NCBI GenBank assembly: GCA_907165065.1
Contig: OU015543.1
Location: 8,745,501-8,809,500 of the forward strand
Reading direction: 5' to 3'
From: Caprimulgus europaeus
Lineage: Eukaryota > Chordata > Aves > Caprimulgiformes > Caprimulgidae
Length of the DNA: 64,000 nt
The notes beneath the pieces are model-generated. The model was given only the letters and a program-made list of their open reading frames with translations, was not told the origin of the DNA and did not search any database. Shown here piece by piece: positions 47,401 through 60,300 of this stretch. Position 1 is the stretch's first letter, and every line of letters begins with the position of its first letter. Both the position numbers and the translations under genes were made by a program.

Positions 47401-50400
47401 CACCTCAGCTATGCAATACTGAAGGGAAATGATTCTGCAAAGGCAGAAGCAATACAGACAGTATCCAGTGGTTAAGCTGGAGATTATTTGGTCCTAAAGT
47501 GTGAGTTTCCTGCCTGTATCCCCAAAAGCTGCTATGAGATGGGCTCAGTTTTCCCCTCGTGAGCATCAGCAGTAGCTCCACCATGCACATATTTTCCAAA
47601 AATGTGTAGAACTGTGGTAAGTACAACCTCGAGCCTGCTGGCAAGTTCAGCAAGTTAGTAAAAAACCTCAAAACAGCGTGAGGGCCAAGAAGACCCACAA
47701 ACCCTGCAAGACTTCTGTATCCAGAGCCTCCAGCATTTCTCACAGAAGCACAGAAAGGCTTCAAAGAAGGGTGCTAGGGAGGAGAAGGGTGGGAGATGGC
47801 AGGATTGAGGAGCCATGAAGCCAGCAGGAGAGGAGGGAGCTGTCAGTACCCTGGCAATGCCGAGGTTCCAGGAGTGGTAACTCCCCAGCCCTCGCCTCTA
47901 CCCTCGTAGTGACATGTCCAGGCTGGGAAATTCATGGGGAGGATAAATATTTGATGAATTGCAAGAGAAGAGTAAATTATTGATAGAGCTGGATTAAAGA
48001 GCCAGTGAAACTGGAACTGCCGGGGCTGACGGTGGGACTCCAGCGCATGAAGGGTTGTTCGTTTGTTTATGTGTGCTCTGAATGGGCACATGTGTGCCCA
48101 ACATGTGTGGGCAGATGAGCCAGGGCACCACAAGGGTCCCAACATGTGTTTGGACTCATGATTTGGGCAGTGACTTAGCAGTGGACTCAGCAGACACAAT
48201 CTTGCTCCCTAAGCCAAGCGTATGGATGCTCAATCCATAAATACATGTCGTAGCCTGTTCCCATGTCTGGTTCAGGTGGCAAAGAGTAAAGCCAGGGAGG
48301 TCTTGGCTACTTCATATCTGAAGGTCAATGTTCCTCATGCTTTTTACCACCTCAGAGAATAAGTGGGGGCAGTGAAAGAGCAAAACTAGCTTTTCCCAGA
48401 CATTTCCACTGTCTAGAAACAAAGGTCAAAAGAGCAAAAAGAGCAAAATTAGATCTCTAGGTCCCTTTGCCCTATAAACATCTGCCGCAGGCGCTAAAAA
48501 TGCATCAGAAGGAAAGAACAACAGCAACTTGCAAAGTAGAGGTGTTTGATCCAGCATAGATAATAAACATGAGGCCCTCCCTCTGGCAGGTGTCTGTCCC
48601 AGCAAAACTTCACCTCCGGGGCTGTGCGCACGAGGAGATGCTGACTGCAGGGTCCACTAAGTGGGAACGCATTTTAATAACAGGTGTGAAGCGGAGCACT
48701 TCTTGACTTCAAAGCGTTTTTGAGCGCTGAGTCGACTGCTGTAATAATCATTATTAAAAAGGTTGTTAATTGAGCCCCTTAGGTGGCCATGTGCACCTCC
48801 TGAGTCACTGCGTTTGCACTGTGACACGCACACTCACTCCCTTCCTGCCAGTTTTTCCCCTCCACTTCTCCCATAGAATCCCAATTAGCCGGGTAATCCA
48901 CCGGCACTTACACACGTCCTTTCCTGGCTGCACGTGTGAAGTTCCTCTGATAGCAATGGGCTGGCTCATCCCCTGGCTCTTGGCTGTGTGTGAAGGATCA
49001 GGCCCTTGGACCAGGAGCCAGCTGGGTGCAGAGTATCTCTGGCTCCCATAAAAAGTTTTTAGATATAGGAAGAGGAAAAAATAATTTATGGCTTGAGGCA
49101 AAACTGAGTGAGGGAAATAACCCAAGTAAAGCCTAGAAATGAGTGGAAAAGATGAGGTTTTGGAGCTAGAGCAGAGCCTTGGGTCCTGTATCCCAAGCTT
49201 TGTCCAGTTGGTGGTGGACAGGTCAAGGATTCAGCTTTTTTTCAAGCCCAGATCCCCAAAAATTCAGCACCATATGCTGTAGGTTAGGTTCATCTCAGGG
49301 CTTTCATGGCTCTTGTACCAGCAAAAACCCAGGCTAGCAGCTGGTGTTACTGGTGATTACAAATGCTGGCTGTGCTGTGACAGTGCCTGGGGGCACATCT
49401 ACCCGCTCAACACTTGGCCATGCCCAGACCTCACGCTGACTCCAAGCAGCCAGCTCAGGTGCCGGAAGCGAAGCAGCTACGACAGCACTCCACCCTGCTC
49501 CTTCACCTTCCCGGCAGGTCGTCACCCGGGGGAAGTTCCCACCAGCACGGCCACACTGCTGCTGGCACCCACGTGGCTGTCAGTCCTGTGGCGTGCAGAG
49601 AATGCACATCACCTTCACGTGCCTCACTGCGACCTCCACCGCAACCCGGCCCCAGCTGGGCTGATGGGAGTCCCTTGAGCAACCTGGCTGATGTCAGGAG
49701 ACACCCCGTTCCCTCCAGCCCACTACTGAGACACTCGCACCCCTCTGCCATCAGCATCCAAAGCATCCGTGACCCCCATTTTTGTAAGAAGGGAAACTGA
49801 GGCACGTCTCTGTGAAGAAACGCCAGGTGACAAAGCTGACTGTGGACCTGTCTAACAGAAAGACACATCCTCACCTCTCCTGTGGTCCACTCAGGGCAAG
49901 AAAGTCTTGTCCTTTTGCAGCCAAGCCCCCAGACTCGTGGTTAACTGGAGCTGGACTGATGCCTGCCACTGTCACTGCAGTTTATAACGAACCTCGCTGA
50001 AGAATTAGTGCCTGTGAAAAGCTGCAATTCTAAATGCCAGTTAGCCTGTCTTTTCCCAGCCATCACGTTAATTGACTTTGCTTCCCTCGCTGGAGCCCAG
50101 CCAGGAGGAAGAAAAAGCCTTTTTGTGCTGCAAACAAGGATGAGCAAGGGCTGATCCCTCCTTCCCAAACCCTCTCTCTGTCCCCATACAAAGGTGACAC
50201 AGAGACGTGGACACAGCACCGGCTGTTACGGACAGAGCAATAAACCTGCATCATTATCCCTTCCCTGGGAGCTGAAAAGATGAACTTTCCTCAAGGATTT
50301 TCCAAGGGATTTATTATACTTTCTTTCCCCCTCCCCATCTCATCCCTACACCACAACCTGCTGCACACTCAGGTGTACGAATGAGGCTCCTTCACTGAGG

Positions 50401-53400
50401 ACAGAGCCTCCACAACTCTGAGTGTCCAGCAGCCTGGCCAGCAGCAAGGCACGTTAACCAGAGCTGTGATTTTTGTCCCCAGCACCTTCTCCCACAGCCC
50501 TGCTCTCTCAGGGTGCCTCTGGCCGGCCTTGCTGGGTTGTTTCATAACAGCCTGGCCCCAGCATTCCATCTCCCAGCTTGTCTGGGTGCTAGTGCCACCA
50601 TCCAGCACTGGCCACGAGGATTTGGTTCTTCCTGCTGCCTGAAGACTCCTCCATCACCCCCAGGCATCCCTCTGCAACCCTGAGGCTGCCTCCCACCCCA
50701 TCCCTGCGTGGAGCCCGCCCATCCCCAAGCCTCTGCTCCTCAGGCACTGCTCTGTGCTGCCCCACATGCTCCTGCCTCACAGTCAAGGGCTCTCCACGAC
50801 TAAGGAGGAATCTTTGGACAGCAGAAGCCAGACACAGAGAAACGCCCTGACATTCTGGGACACTCTAGGGTCCTCTCTCTTGCATCCCAATTGCTATAGT
50901 GCAGATGTAATAGTAATACATCCAACACAGAATTAACTTTCATCTCTAAATAAAATTTAAATACTGCTGCACACTGTGCTAAGTGCTAGCAGAAAATTAC
51001 AGGGTCTGTCCACGGGCTTTCCTGGGTCCTACAGGATTTCCCCCCTCTGTCACCCCTGTCCCTCTCGCACACCCAAAGCCAGTCCAGGGGGCAGAGGTGT
51101 TCCTGCCTCTGCATCGAGCTGAGCAGCCAGGCAAGGAGGCTTCACTGATCTTTGCATGGTCCTGGATGAGGATCTGACAAATGGAGATGACCGTAGGGAT
51201 GTAAACGCATCCTGCAGCCCCACAGACACACACTGTGCTCTACCATCCATCACGTAAAGGGCACTGGGCTCTGGCCAGACTATTTTCACTGTCAGGAACA
51301 AATACGTATTGGACTGTTAATTAAACAGCAGCCAAGCTGGACTCAGACATGATTGAGCCACAAGGACCTTTTAATTCAAAGTGAATTTATAGAAGGGGCC
51401 CCTCCATGGAAAAGCAGCCCTTGGGCTTTGTGGAGAGGCAGAAGCTGCTGACCTCGATGTGTGGGTTGGCAGGACAGGCAGCAGGGTGTTCTGTGATGGA
51501 GACAGGCAAGATAAAGAGACAGAATGATATAAAGAGATCTAAAGTCATTCTGAAAGGCCCATGTTGTGGATGGATGCCCCTCCAGAAAGGCTTTTTTGAC
51601 CATCAAAGAATATTTGGATCCATTTCTGACTGAGGTCTCACCCCCAGATCTCCTGCCCTTTCTCTGGCCCTGGGTGGTGATTCCCTTCCCAGCAGGAGCT
51701 CAGAGCAGGTTTCTGCTGGGCACAGTCTCCCCTGGGAGGGACACAGTAAGTCACACAGCCCTCACCCAGGGAAGCACGACAGGGCTCTCAGCCCAGGAGC
51801 ATCTCGGGGTGCACCACTCACAGCCATGTCTCGCTCTCTCTCCCCTCTGCATCCTGAAAACACCTTTTTCTGAGCAGAGTCCTATTGCACCAGGCACTCA
51901 AGGACTTTTCAAAGTGACTTTGTACACAGCCTTTCTAACCCCAAGATCTGAAAAGAAAACGTTTTACAGTGGAAGGACAGCAACATGTGGAGGAAATCTG
52001 CCTTGGCCGGGGGCAGGGGAGCTGGCTGAAGGTTTTGTATAAGCAGACCAGAGTATCAGGAGATGCTGAGAGCCCAGGAACAGACACAGCAGAGACATGG
52101 CTGATGGGATATGAGAGCTGGAAACACAGCCCAGGGTGGACACAGAAAATCCTTGCTTTGGAGCTGACAGCCCCACCGAGACCCAACCCAAGATGAAGCA
52201 ACAAAGCCCTTCAAAGGAAGTGGGCTGGACATTCAGGCTGCCAACCCTAGAACCTCAATATCAGAAGGAAATAAATCAAAATCAGCAGCACCACCAATCT
52301 CTCAGCACAAGTAGAAGCCACCCCACTCTGGATGCCTGTAAGATGAGGTACTCAAAAAAGCCACCAGGGTGGGAAGGAAGCACTGGGATGTGGTCCTTCA
52401 GGAGGTTGATAAGAACAGTAGAACCACATACTGCTCAGGAAGCAACTAGGTACGGCAGCTCTGGTCTTAGCACAGACCTGGTGCAGTTCCCCCAACACCA
52501 AGAGGTAAAGCCCTCCAGCCTGACAAGCCCCCTCAATCCCACTCCCCTCTTTCCACCACATCCACACTTATGGAGCCAGAGACCCTCAGGTTTGGCAGCC
52601 CAGGGTGAGGGACCAAGAGACACATCAGCATCGAGCAGCCCCTGGGGGGGAGTCTGGCCTTAATTAAATCAGCTCCTGGGGAGCCTGCTCCTGAATTTCC
52701 TGGGCTCCAGTGCACAACAGGCTGCCCCAGGGTCACATATTCAGATCTTGCTTGGGGTAAACCAGACAAATGTCACCTCCTGCCAGCTGGCACCACATAT
52801 CTCTCTATGCAAGCAATTCTTGGGACAGAAGGAGCAATTATTCTCTCTGTTCCCTCCTTCAAAAGGGCTTTTTTCATGGCAGTGACCTGATGTGCTGCAC
52901 TTCTTTACAGGACCTGACTGCAAAAGCAGCTTTAGGGGTGCAGGGGAGACCCAGCCTCACCTGAAGATCTGGAGGTGGGGTTTGGGGCAGGAGCAGAGTC
53001 ATAGGGTGGTTATAGGATCAGAGTTGCTGGGAAAACCCAGAACAATTATCAGGAGCATTGGATTAGACTCAAAGCACCACAGAGAGAGAAAAATAACAGA
53101 GGGGAGGACAGGGGGTGGGGGTGTTATGGACAGAAGCCATAATTTTGTGGGGCATCAGCACCCACGCTGACCTTTGAGCAGGGAAGGGGGAAAGACGGGG
53201 TCCAAGCTACTCCATCCCCCATGCCCAGCACCGTGCGCTCCCCGTCGCTCACCCTCTGCTGACAATGAGGCGCAGGGCGTCCAGGTTGCCGTGGTAGGCA
53301 GCCCACAGGGTCGGGGTCATGCCATCCTCATCCGGCGAGTTCAGGTCCTTCTTGGTGGCTTCCTTCAGGAGGTCCAGGTACCCATCCCGGGCTGCTCGGT

Positions 53401-53416
53401 GGTACTGGTCATTCAT
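44407..53416 (-). CDS. USH1G: SANS scaffold protein (Usher syndrome type 1G)
   Basis: Scaffold of the stereocilia tip-link complex in inner-ear hair cells. In mammals it binds harmonin (USH1C) and myosin VIIa and takes part in mechanotransduction. Two coding exons, minus strand: 53416-53253 (164 nt) and 45652-44407 (1246 nt), 1410 nt in total, giving 469 aa (human 461). The junction splits a Gly codon at SRG-GDPDKC. The N-terminus is [13 protein letters not shown]. Ankyrin repeats span about 31-130 ([40 protein letters not shown]). A basic/coiled central region follows (RRIKDC...[11 protein letters not shown]), then the long acidic segment [19 protein letters not shown] domain lies at about 398-455 ([10 protein letters not shown]...[10 protein letters not shown]...PLGPRKKI). 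The C-terminus DTEL is a class I PDZ ligand, which in mammals contacts harmonin. The single intron is 7.6 kb. The stop codon lies within a consensus GTAAGT splice donor (see findings); the human gene is described with three exons. Confidence 0.96.
46788..46833. repeat. 21-bp tandem duplication in USH1G intron
   Basis: Two copies of caccaccctcaacagcaact (+c), differing by one base (aacagc versus aagagc). Confidence 0.8.
47002..47069. repeat. 39-bp imperfect tandem duplication in USH1G intron
   Basis: 'ctccttggtgctttaggacc' recurs 39 bases later as 'ctccttggcgctttaggacc'. The flanking bases are also similar, so the duplicated unit is about 39 bp. Confidence 0.75.
48664..48780. promoter_or_regulatory. 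Candidate AT-rich regulatory element in USH1G intron
   Basis: An AT-rich block in GC-rich intron contains TTTTAATAACAGGTGTGA (with a CAGGTG E-box), then the perfect 15-base inverted repeat TAATAATcATTATTA at 48742-48756, then TTGTTAATTGAGC. Such TAAT clusters are typical of homeodomain/POU binding. This is an inference from motifs; no conservation data are available here. Confidence 0.3.
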
Positions 53417-56400
53417 GGTGTGAAATGGTCCCCGGGTGAGTGCATGGGTGCCCAGGGGGGCTCAGAGGATGGGCATGGATGTGGGGAAGGGGGAGCTGCC
53501 AGGACCCAGCTCGTCTCGCTCAGCTCCGCTGTGCCAGGACACCTGAGAAGTCCTGGCTGGGGAGGCAGGAGCTCCTCCAAGCCCAGCCAGCCAGGCTCTC
53601 CAGCGCTTCCCCTGGGTCCTAAGCATCCTCCAGCCCTCCTGGCAGCAAACCTTCACGCATCAGCTCCACAGAACATTAAAAGCTCCAATTAAGCAGCATC
53701 ACTGCGTGGGGCTCAACGGAGCATGGGCCATGCAGTGAGAGCTCGCCAGGTCTATGTGTCCCCTCAGCAGAGCTGGCTGCCAGAAAAGCTCATGGGTCCT
53801 ATCCTGCCCCATACCCCTGCATGCCCCTTGCTGTGGTCACCTCATCTCGAGTGAGGGTCGGCAGCAGCTGGAGGAGAAAGCGTGGGCTGATGGATCATCA
53901 GCCCCTGGTGCCTCCACTCACAGCACCTCAGAGCAGGGCAGCAGCAGGGACATGCAGGGACGCTCCTGCTCCATACAGGGACAGCTGAGAGCAGATGGGT
54001 GACTGCCTCTGATTTCAAAGAAACACTGAGGCTGTTTACAGCTTGGTTTTGGGTTTGGATTTGTTTTTTTTAAAAAAGATATATTCAGACATATACACAC
54101 ATACCTATATATACATATATACATATATATATAATACATCACTATATATATATATATCTCTATTATTGTCACTAGGAAGACAACAGCAGACCCAGCCACC
54201 ATCTCTGTCTCCCACCTACCCTGCCTGTGCCCAGAGGATTCAGCTTTCTAGGGAATTGCACAACAAACTGCACAAGAGGCATCCATGATAACCCAGAGTA
54301 ACTCATATAGGCTGGAAAAATTCCCTTCCTCACCCTCTCTCCCTCTTTGGAGATGGAAAAACTCCCTTAAACCAAACCCACTCCTGTCTGTAGCTCAGTA
54401 CTTCTACCACAATGTGCAGGAGGGGCAATGTCTGGCCCTCAGTGTGTTTTCTGCTGACACAGCATCTCTGGGTGGGGCGAGCCCTGCGGGAGCCGGATGG
54501 CCCCAGGCGATGCCTCGGGCTGAGGACTCCCAGCCCCGGGCACCCTCTGCTGTCAGGTGAGATGGAGCTGAGCCTGGATGTTGACCAAAGGATGTGGCTC
54601 TTGTGGCACATTGTGCCCAACAGTGAATCTCACAGAGGAGGAATTTCCTGCTCCTCTCTTGGGGGTTTTGCCTATCATGTCCTGGCTCTGGGTCTGGAGA
54701 TGGAGATGTCCAGGGCTGGACCCTTCATCAGGGAAAGCACAGCCACGGGGCAGGGTTTGGTGGGGGTGAAAGGCAGATCCAGGAGATGGGTGAGAAAGAG
54801 AGAAAAGAGAGTGGAAAAATGGGGAAAAAACTGAAAGAGAGCAGCAGAGAAGGCTGGAAGGTAAAGAGCAGAGAGGAGGAAAACCAGAGAGCAACACAGC
54901 CTATTTTTGTAAGAAAAAAAATGCCCTGAGACAGCAGCGTGGCCCAAAAGCAGTCCCAGGTGCACCCACAAAAGCAGCAGTGATTAACCCCTGGGTGACT
55001 GACATGGAGTCACCGTTCTGGCTGCCTGGGGACACCAGTAAGTGCCCCAGAGGGAGGGTCCACTCCCAAACAGTTCACTCACATCAACAGATTGAGACTC
55101 ACCCGCTCAGCCTCCCTGGAGGAGTCCTGATGAGATGTTCTAAACACAGAGGTATTTGGTGCTGGGATCCTTCAAGATGAAAAGCAGCATAATAACGCCT
55201 GCAATTCATTACCAACGTTACTTAATGAGTCTTGTATTATTACTAATTAAGCTTGTTAGGCTGCATGGTGACTGCCAAGGGGGGACTGGGAGCTTTGCCC
55301 AAGGCAGTAGATGCTCTCTACTCTGTTGCTGGCTGTTAAGGAGAAAAGAGGGAGGATAAACCCATTTCATTTAGTGCTGAGGGGGACTCTGAACCTCTGT
55401 CCTCTGCAAAACATCACCATCATCAGCTCAGATTCACTGCACAGGGGTCTGGGCTTCCCCTGGGAAAGGCTACAGATTGAGGAAAGATCAACCACTCACC
55501 CCATGCAGAAGCTCCTCAGATCAGCAGACTCAGTACTGCTTGTGGCAGCCGGCTGGTGGCAGCATGGGAAAGACACATGAAGGTCTCCCTGGGTGGCAGA
55601 GCAGGTCCTGATCTCTCCTTCACCATCCCACCTAGTTCAGTTTGATGCTCTCCCTGTAGTGCTGCAGGAAGGAGCATAGTAGTGAGCAGGCAGGAATGGG
55701 ACTGAGAAATGCCCACCAAACTGCCCCATCTCTGGGCTTGTCCCAGAGGAGGCAAGCAGCAGGGATATGTCCAAAAGAAGCGTTCTTATGGAGGAATGAA
55801 ATTTGTCCATATCCACCCAGAACTGCCCTGGGTCCCCCTATCCCTGCCCCCACTAAAATATAACAGCTGGAGGTAAAAGAGATCTTGAGCAAAAGCTTTC
55901 CCCTCACCTGGCAAATGCTTGGATCCCACCTGCACCATCATTTGTAACATGGCTTCTTCCCCGTTGAAAGGTGAGAAGTTGAGCTCCTGAAGGCCAGAGA
56001 AAGGTGATCCCATCCTGAAAAGTCAAAGGCAGTGCGTCAGCAAAGGGGAACATGGATTCCAGGCCCCAAATCCTGTCCAGTTCTAGTGCTAAACCTTCCT
56101 TAATGTTGGCATCATGGGTGGGAAAAAATTGAGCTGCTCTTACCATTGAAGAGCTAAAAATGCAAATTTCTTCCTTTTCCTCAAAAACATTCCATGCATA
56201 GATGGGAATAGTTCAGGGTGAGGCCCAATATTTACTGTGCTCAGTTAACCAGAAAGCCAAGCCCCAAATTACCAGCAAAGATAAATTCATCACCTAAACC
56301 ATCTTCTCTCAAGGGAACAGATCTCGTGCCTGCAGGTCGGTGGGTTTTATGGGGTGGCTTTGCTCCATGGTGACTGTGACCTTGCGACCGAGCGGTCCGT

Positions 56401-57300
56401 GCCATGCTTAGCAGTGTTGTCATCTCATGTCCTCCCCGGGTAAATAACCCTTATCTCCTCATTTCTCTCTTGCTTCCCCAAAATCAGCTATTGCACAAAA
56501 TGGATCACATGAGTTTCTCTGAGAAGCCCATGAAGAATTGCTGTCAGCTGCAGACATGGTATAAATCACAGAGACATCCCAACAAGTATAAATTCTTTGG
56601 CTGACCAAGCTGCAGCAACGGGGAAACTTCTCCAACAGCCTGGCAAAAGCAGAGACTTGGATTCAAGACAGCAAAACAGGTTGGTGGAATGGCTTTGTTT
56701 GAAGAGTTAATTTGCTTTATTTCAGCCTTTTCATTGAGAATCACTGAAGTCCCAACCTTGGCACAGGCAAAGGTCTTTAGAGGGAGTGGCAGTGGAAATA
56801 GCTCACATCCTTCTTGCAGGGGCTGGTATAAACCATGATGTGATGTTCCAAAGGCTCCCAGGGCTTTCTTAACTTTCAGTAGCCTGTTCCTCAGCCAGGA
56901 AGTATGACAATTTCTCAGAATGTTTACTCGTTGACATTTAGAAATCAAATGACATTGGCCATTTGCCCCAGGATATTTAATCCTGTGAGTGCTTTTCTGG
57001 TGCTTTCCCAATAACTTGCATCAATAAACACCTAAATATTGTGTGACAAGTTACACATGCTTAGTTAAACTGACCTGCCATCTCCCCAAGCAAAAGTATC
57101 TTAAGCAAGAACGCAGTCTTCGGGGAACCGGGAAGAGAAAGGTTGAAAATGAGCTCATCCCTCTTTTTGTGCTCCTTGTCTCATCCTTCCCCATTCCTCT
57201 GATACGTCCTCTCCTCCTCATCACATGTCCTGATTTGGTCCAGCCCCGGATTATTCAAAATGAAGTGACACTTCTCATTCATGGGGCTCTCCTCCCAACA
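53417..57300. other. Divergent USH1G-OTOP2 intergenic region
   Basis: Contains the USH1G promoter/5' UTR (53417 rightwards) and, towards the right, any OTOP2 5' non-coding exon and promoter. No coding exon was recognised. It holds the TA-rich microsatellite at 54078-54163, and an AT-rich island at about 55185-55262 with TAATTA-type sites. Confidence 0.6.
54078..54163. repeat. TA/CA-rich microsatellite
   Basis: Alternating purine-pyrimidine run dominated by TA with interspersed CA (tatatacatatatacatata ... ctatatatatatatatctct). It is likely polymorphic. Confidence 0.9.
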
Positions 57301-57333
57301 GCACTAACCCTCAGCGAAGGCATTAGTCGAACC

Positions 57334-60300
57334 ATGACCGAAGAGCTCGTGCGGAAGGACAGCGAGATCAGACACCCCAACTCCAGCATGGGCTGTGGAC
57401 AGAAGGATGACAAAGCCAGCTTGGCTTCAAGCCAGATAGTGTCTTTCAGCCACCAGTCTCATCAGCCTCCCTCCACACCTGCCTCCAAGGAAGTGTGGAA
57501 GAAGGGCGGGCGCATGTTCTCCATCCTCCTGGCCGTGCACTTGGCCCTGCTGGCCTGCACACTGGTGAGCAGTGGGGCTTTTGAGAAGATTGCCGTGCAT
57601 GATTACGATGTCTTCTTCCTGTTGACTGTCATGATGTTGATAGTCATTGTATGGATCATCTTCTACCTCATCGGCACCTCCCGCTGCCCAGATGCCATCC
57701 TCTGCAAAGACTCCCACGCCGGGCCCGTCTGGCTGAGAGGTAGGAGCTCTTGGAGGGCTAGGGATGGAGGTGAGATGCAGGGTAGACAGTTCATGGGGGC
57801 ATCAGTTACTACAAGGGAAACAGCAATCATCTGGGGCAGAGTGTCCTCCTCCTATGCTAGGGCCATGCCCTGCTTCAGCAGATGAGCTCTTTGTCCCTCC
57901 TGCCAGGCCTCCCATTATCCACAAGGACTCTTGGTACTTCTCACCAGGTTCCTTCCCAGCCTTGCCATTGCTCTTGCAAGAGCTATTAGCCCCAGTCAGA
58001 GTACAGGGTTGCTTGAAAATCCCTTCCAGCTAAAAATATTGTACGATTTTGTTGGTGCCAAGACAATTTGGGTGCTGGGAGAGGAAAAACAAAGGTAGAA
58101 GCAAAGCCTCTCCATGGCAATAGTTCCTCTTCTTCCACTCACCTCTCTGCATTAGCCCACATGTGCATACATCTGTCCAACACAGATATTTTGGTTCCTT
58201 AACAGGAGGCCTGATCCTATTTGCTATTTTCAGCCTTGTCATGGATGTGTTCAAAATAGGATATTACTCGAGCTTCTACAGCTGCCTGTCTGCCATCAAA
58301 ATAATCTACCCCATTGTGCAAGCAATATTCGTGGTCGTCCAGGTGAGATGGTTGTGCTCTGTCTCGGGGAGGGGTGGAGAGACAGAACCACCAGTGGAAG
58401 GAGCTCTGATCTCACAGACATAGTTCAACCTCCCCTGAAGCAAATACAAGGGGCTTAATTCAGTCTCCACCCAGCCCACATCTTCTCCTTCCAGCCACTT
58501 CCTCCAACTTCCAGCTGAGGAAACTCACTTTAAGGCACTGATTTAAACTTGTCCCCATCCTGTGACATTTTGGCTTATGCCAAGATGGCTTATCATAAAC
58601 TCAAAGCAGCTCCCATCCAGCCAGGTCTCCTTTCCCATGAAGGACAGAGAACAAGGAGGACAGTGAGGGGAGGAACTGCCTCACAGTTTGAAATCCCTAC
58701 ACAGAGGATCATCTGCTCTGGGACAATACCAAGGAGGGAAGAGGTTAAATAGGAGTAAGTTAGACCAGAACAGGGGCTGGCCATGGGCAGAGCAATGGCA
58801 GTGGGACAGGGCAGGAGCAAAGAAAGAACATACCACATCCAGCAAATGGCTGGGATTATGGGCTAGTGGGCTGGGCCCAGGTGGACCCAAGTGAAAGAGG
58901 CTCCAGCTTGCTCTCTGCTGAGCAGGGACATCCCCACTTCAGAGTGATGTGATTTGCTTTCTTGCTTTGTTGGAAATAACAATTTCCTCTCTTGCCCCTG
59001 CCAGACATACTTCCTGTGGATCTCTGCCAAAGACTGCATCCACGTACACCTGAATGTTACCAGGTGAGCACTGCTGCTCTTTGAATCCCACCGGTCCAGG
59101 AGACCTGGGCCACCACAAACCTGCTGCACTCTCTCACACAGCTAAGATGTAACAAGGGGATAATCCCATCTCCCTTAATTCTGGACAAAACTAAACCTGC
59201 TGAGTCTCCAGCTAGCCTTTGATCCCAGCTCAAGCAGTTGAGGTTTATGACCTATGACTCTAGCAGGGCTGGGATTACACTCAAGAATACAAACATTACT
59301 CAAAGTAGATTAGTATTAAATAAATAATTAGCGTTAAATAAAATGTTTCATTGCTGACTTTTGCTTTCCTGGGGAATACAATGATGCAGCAGGTAAGCCT
59401 CAGGCTAAAACAAGTTCTTGTCCACTTTTGCAAGACTGGATCAACTGGAGACCAACCCAGACTGGCTAATCTATTCACTATTGAGAAGCTCTTCCAAAAC
59501 CAACGTGAGGGATCAGGCCTTGCTAATACCCGTAAGCATGAACAAAAGATAGGGAAAGAGTGAGAGCAGCAAAGCAAGGCTCAGGATTTCTAGCCTTGAC
59601 TACCACAGAGACCTTCCACCACTTCAGGCAGTTCCCACAGACCCCCTGAGCATGGGTGGGAGCAACAGGGCCTAGAGTCACTGCTTTAATCTCATGATGT
59701 CCCTCCTTCTTCCGCAGGTGCGGCTTGATGCTAACGCTGACTACAAATTTAGCGGTGTGGATGTCAGCAGTGACAGATGAGTCTGTTCACAAAGCACATT
59801 CAAAGTTGAAGAAGAATGTGACAGAGGAAATCTTCAGATGGCTCCTGAAAGGTAATCTCCTCATTTGTGGAGTCATCTGGTCCAGGGAGGGAGCCCAAGA
59901 GGTAGTTGTTGTTCTGCAAGTAGGTTTTATCCCTCTTCAGAAGGCCTGTCTAGAGCTGAAAGTTCCTTTAACAGAGCTGGTATGTTAGAAGCCAGGTCTT
60001 AATGTTCAGTTCTTAACATGTATCACAGAGGAGTCAGGAAGGTGGAAGGCCCTGTAGGAATGGGGTGGAAATGAAGGAAAGGGAAAGAGATTCAATCTGC
60101 CACCTAACTTCTTCAGAAACATGAGCACCAGAAAGCTGAGGTTGAAGTGTCCTTGTTTTCAAAGCGGGCATGTATTCTTCTGTCCTTGGTCTTGTTTTTC
60201 ACTGACTTAAGGATCCAGTTCTTCAGGGCTGCTAAGTGCTGGCTCTTTGTTTTAATACCACTGCATCTACGTGCTTTTATCTTGTTTCAGTGGGAATGAG

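Noticed and set aside
54078..54163. TA-rich stretch as a regulatory TATA cluster
   Set aside because: It is a simple dinucleotide-type microsatellite, not a defined promoter.
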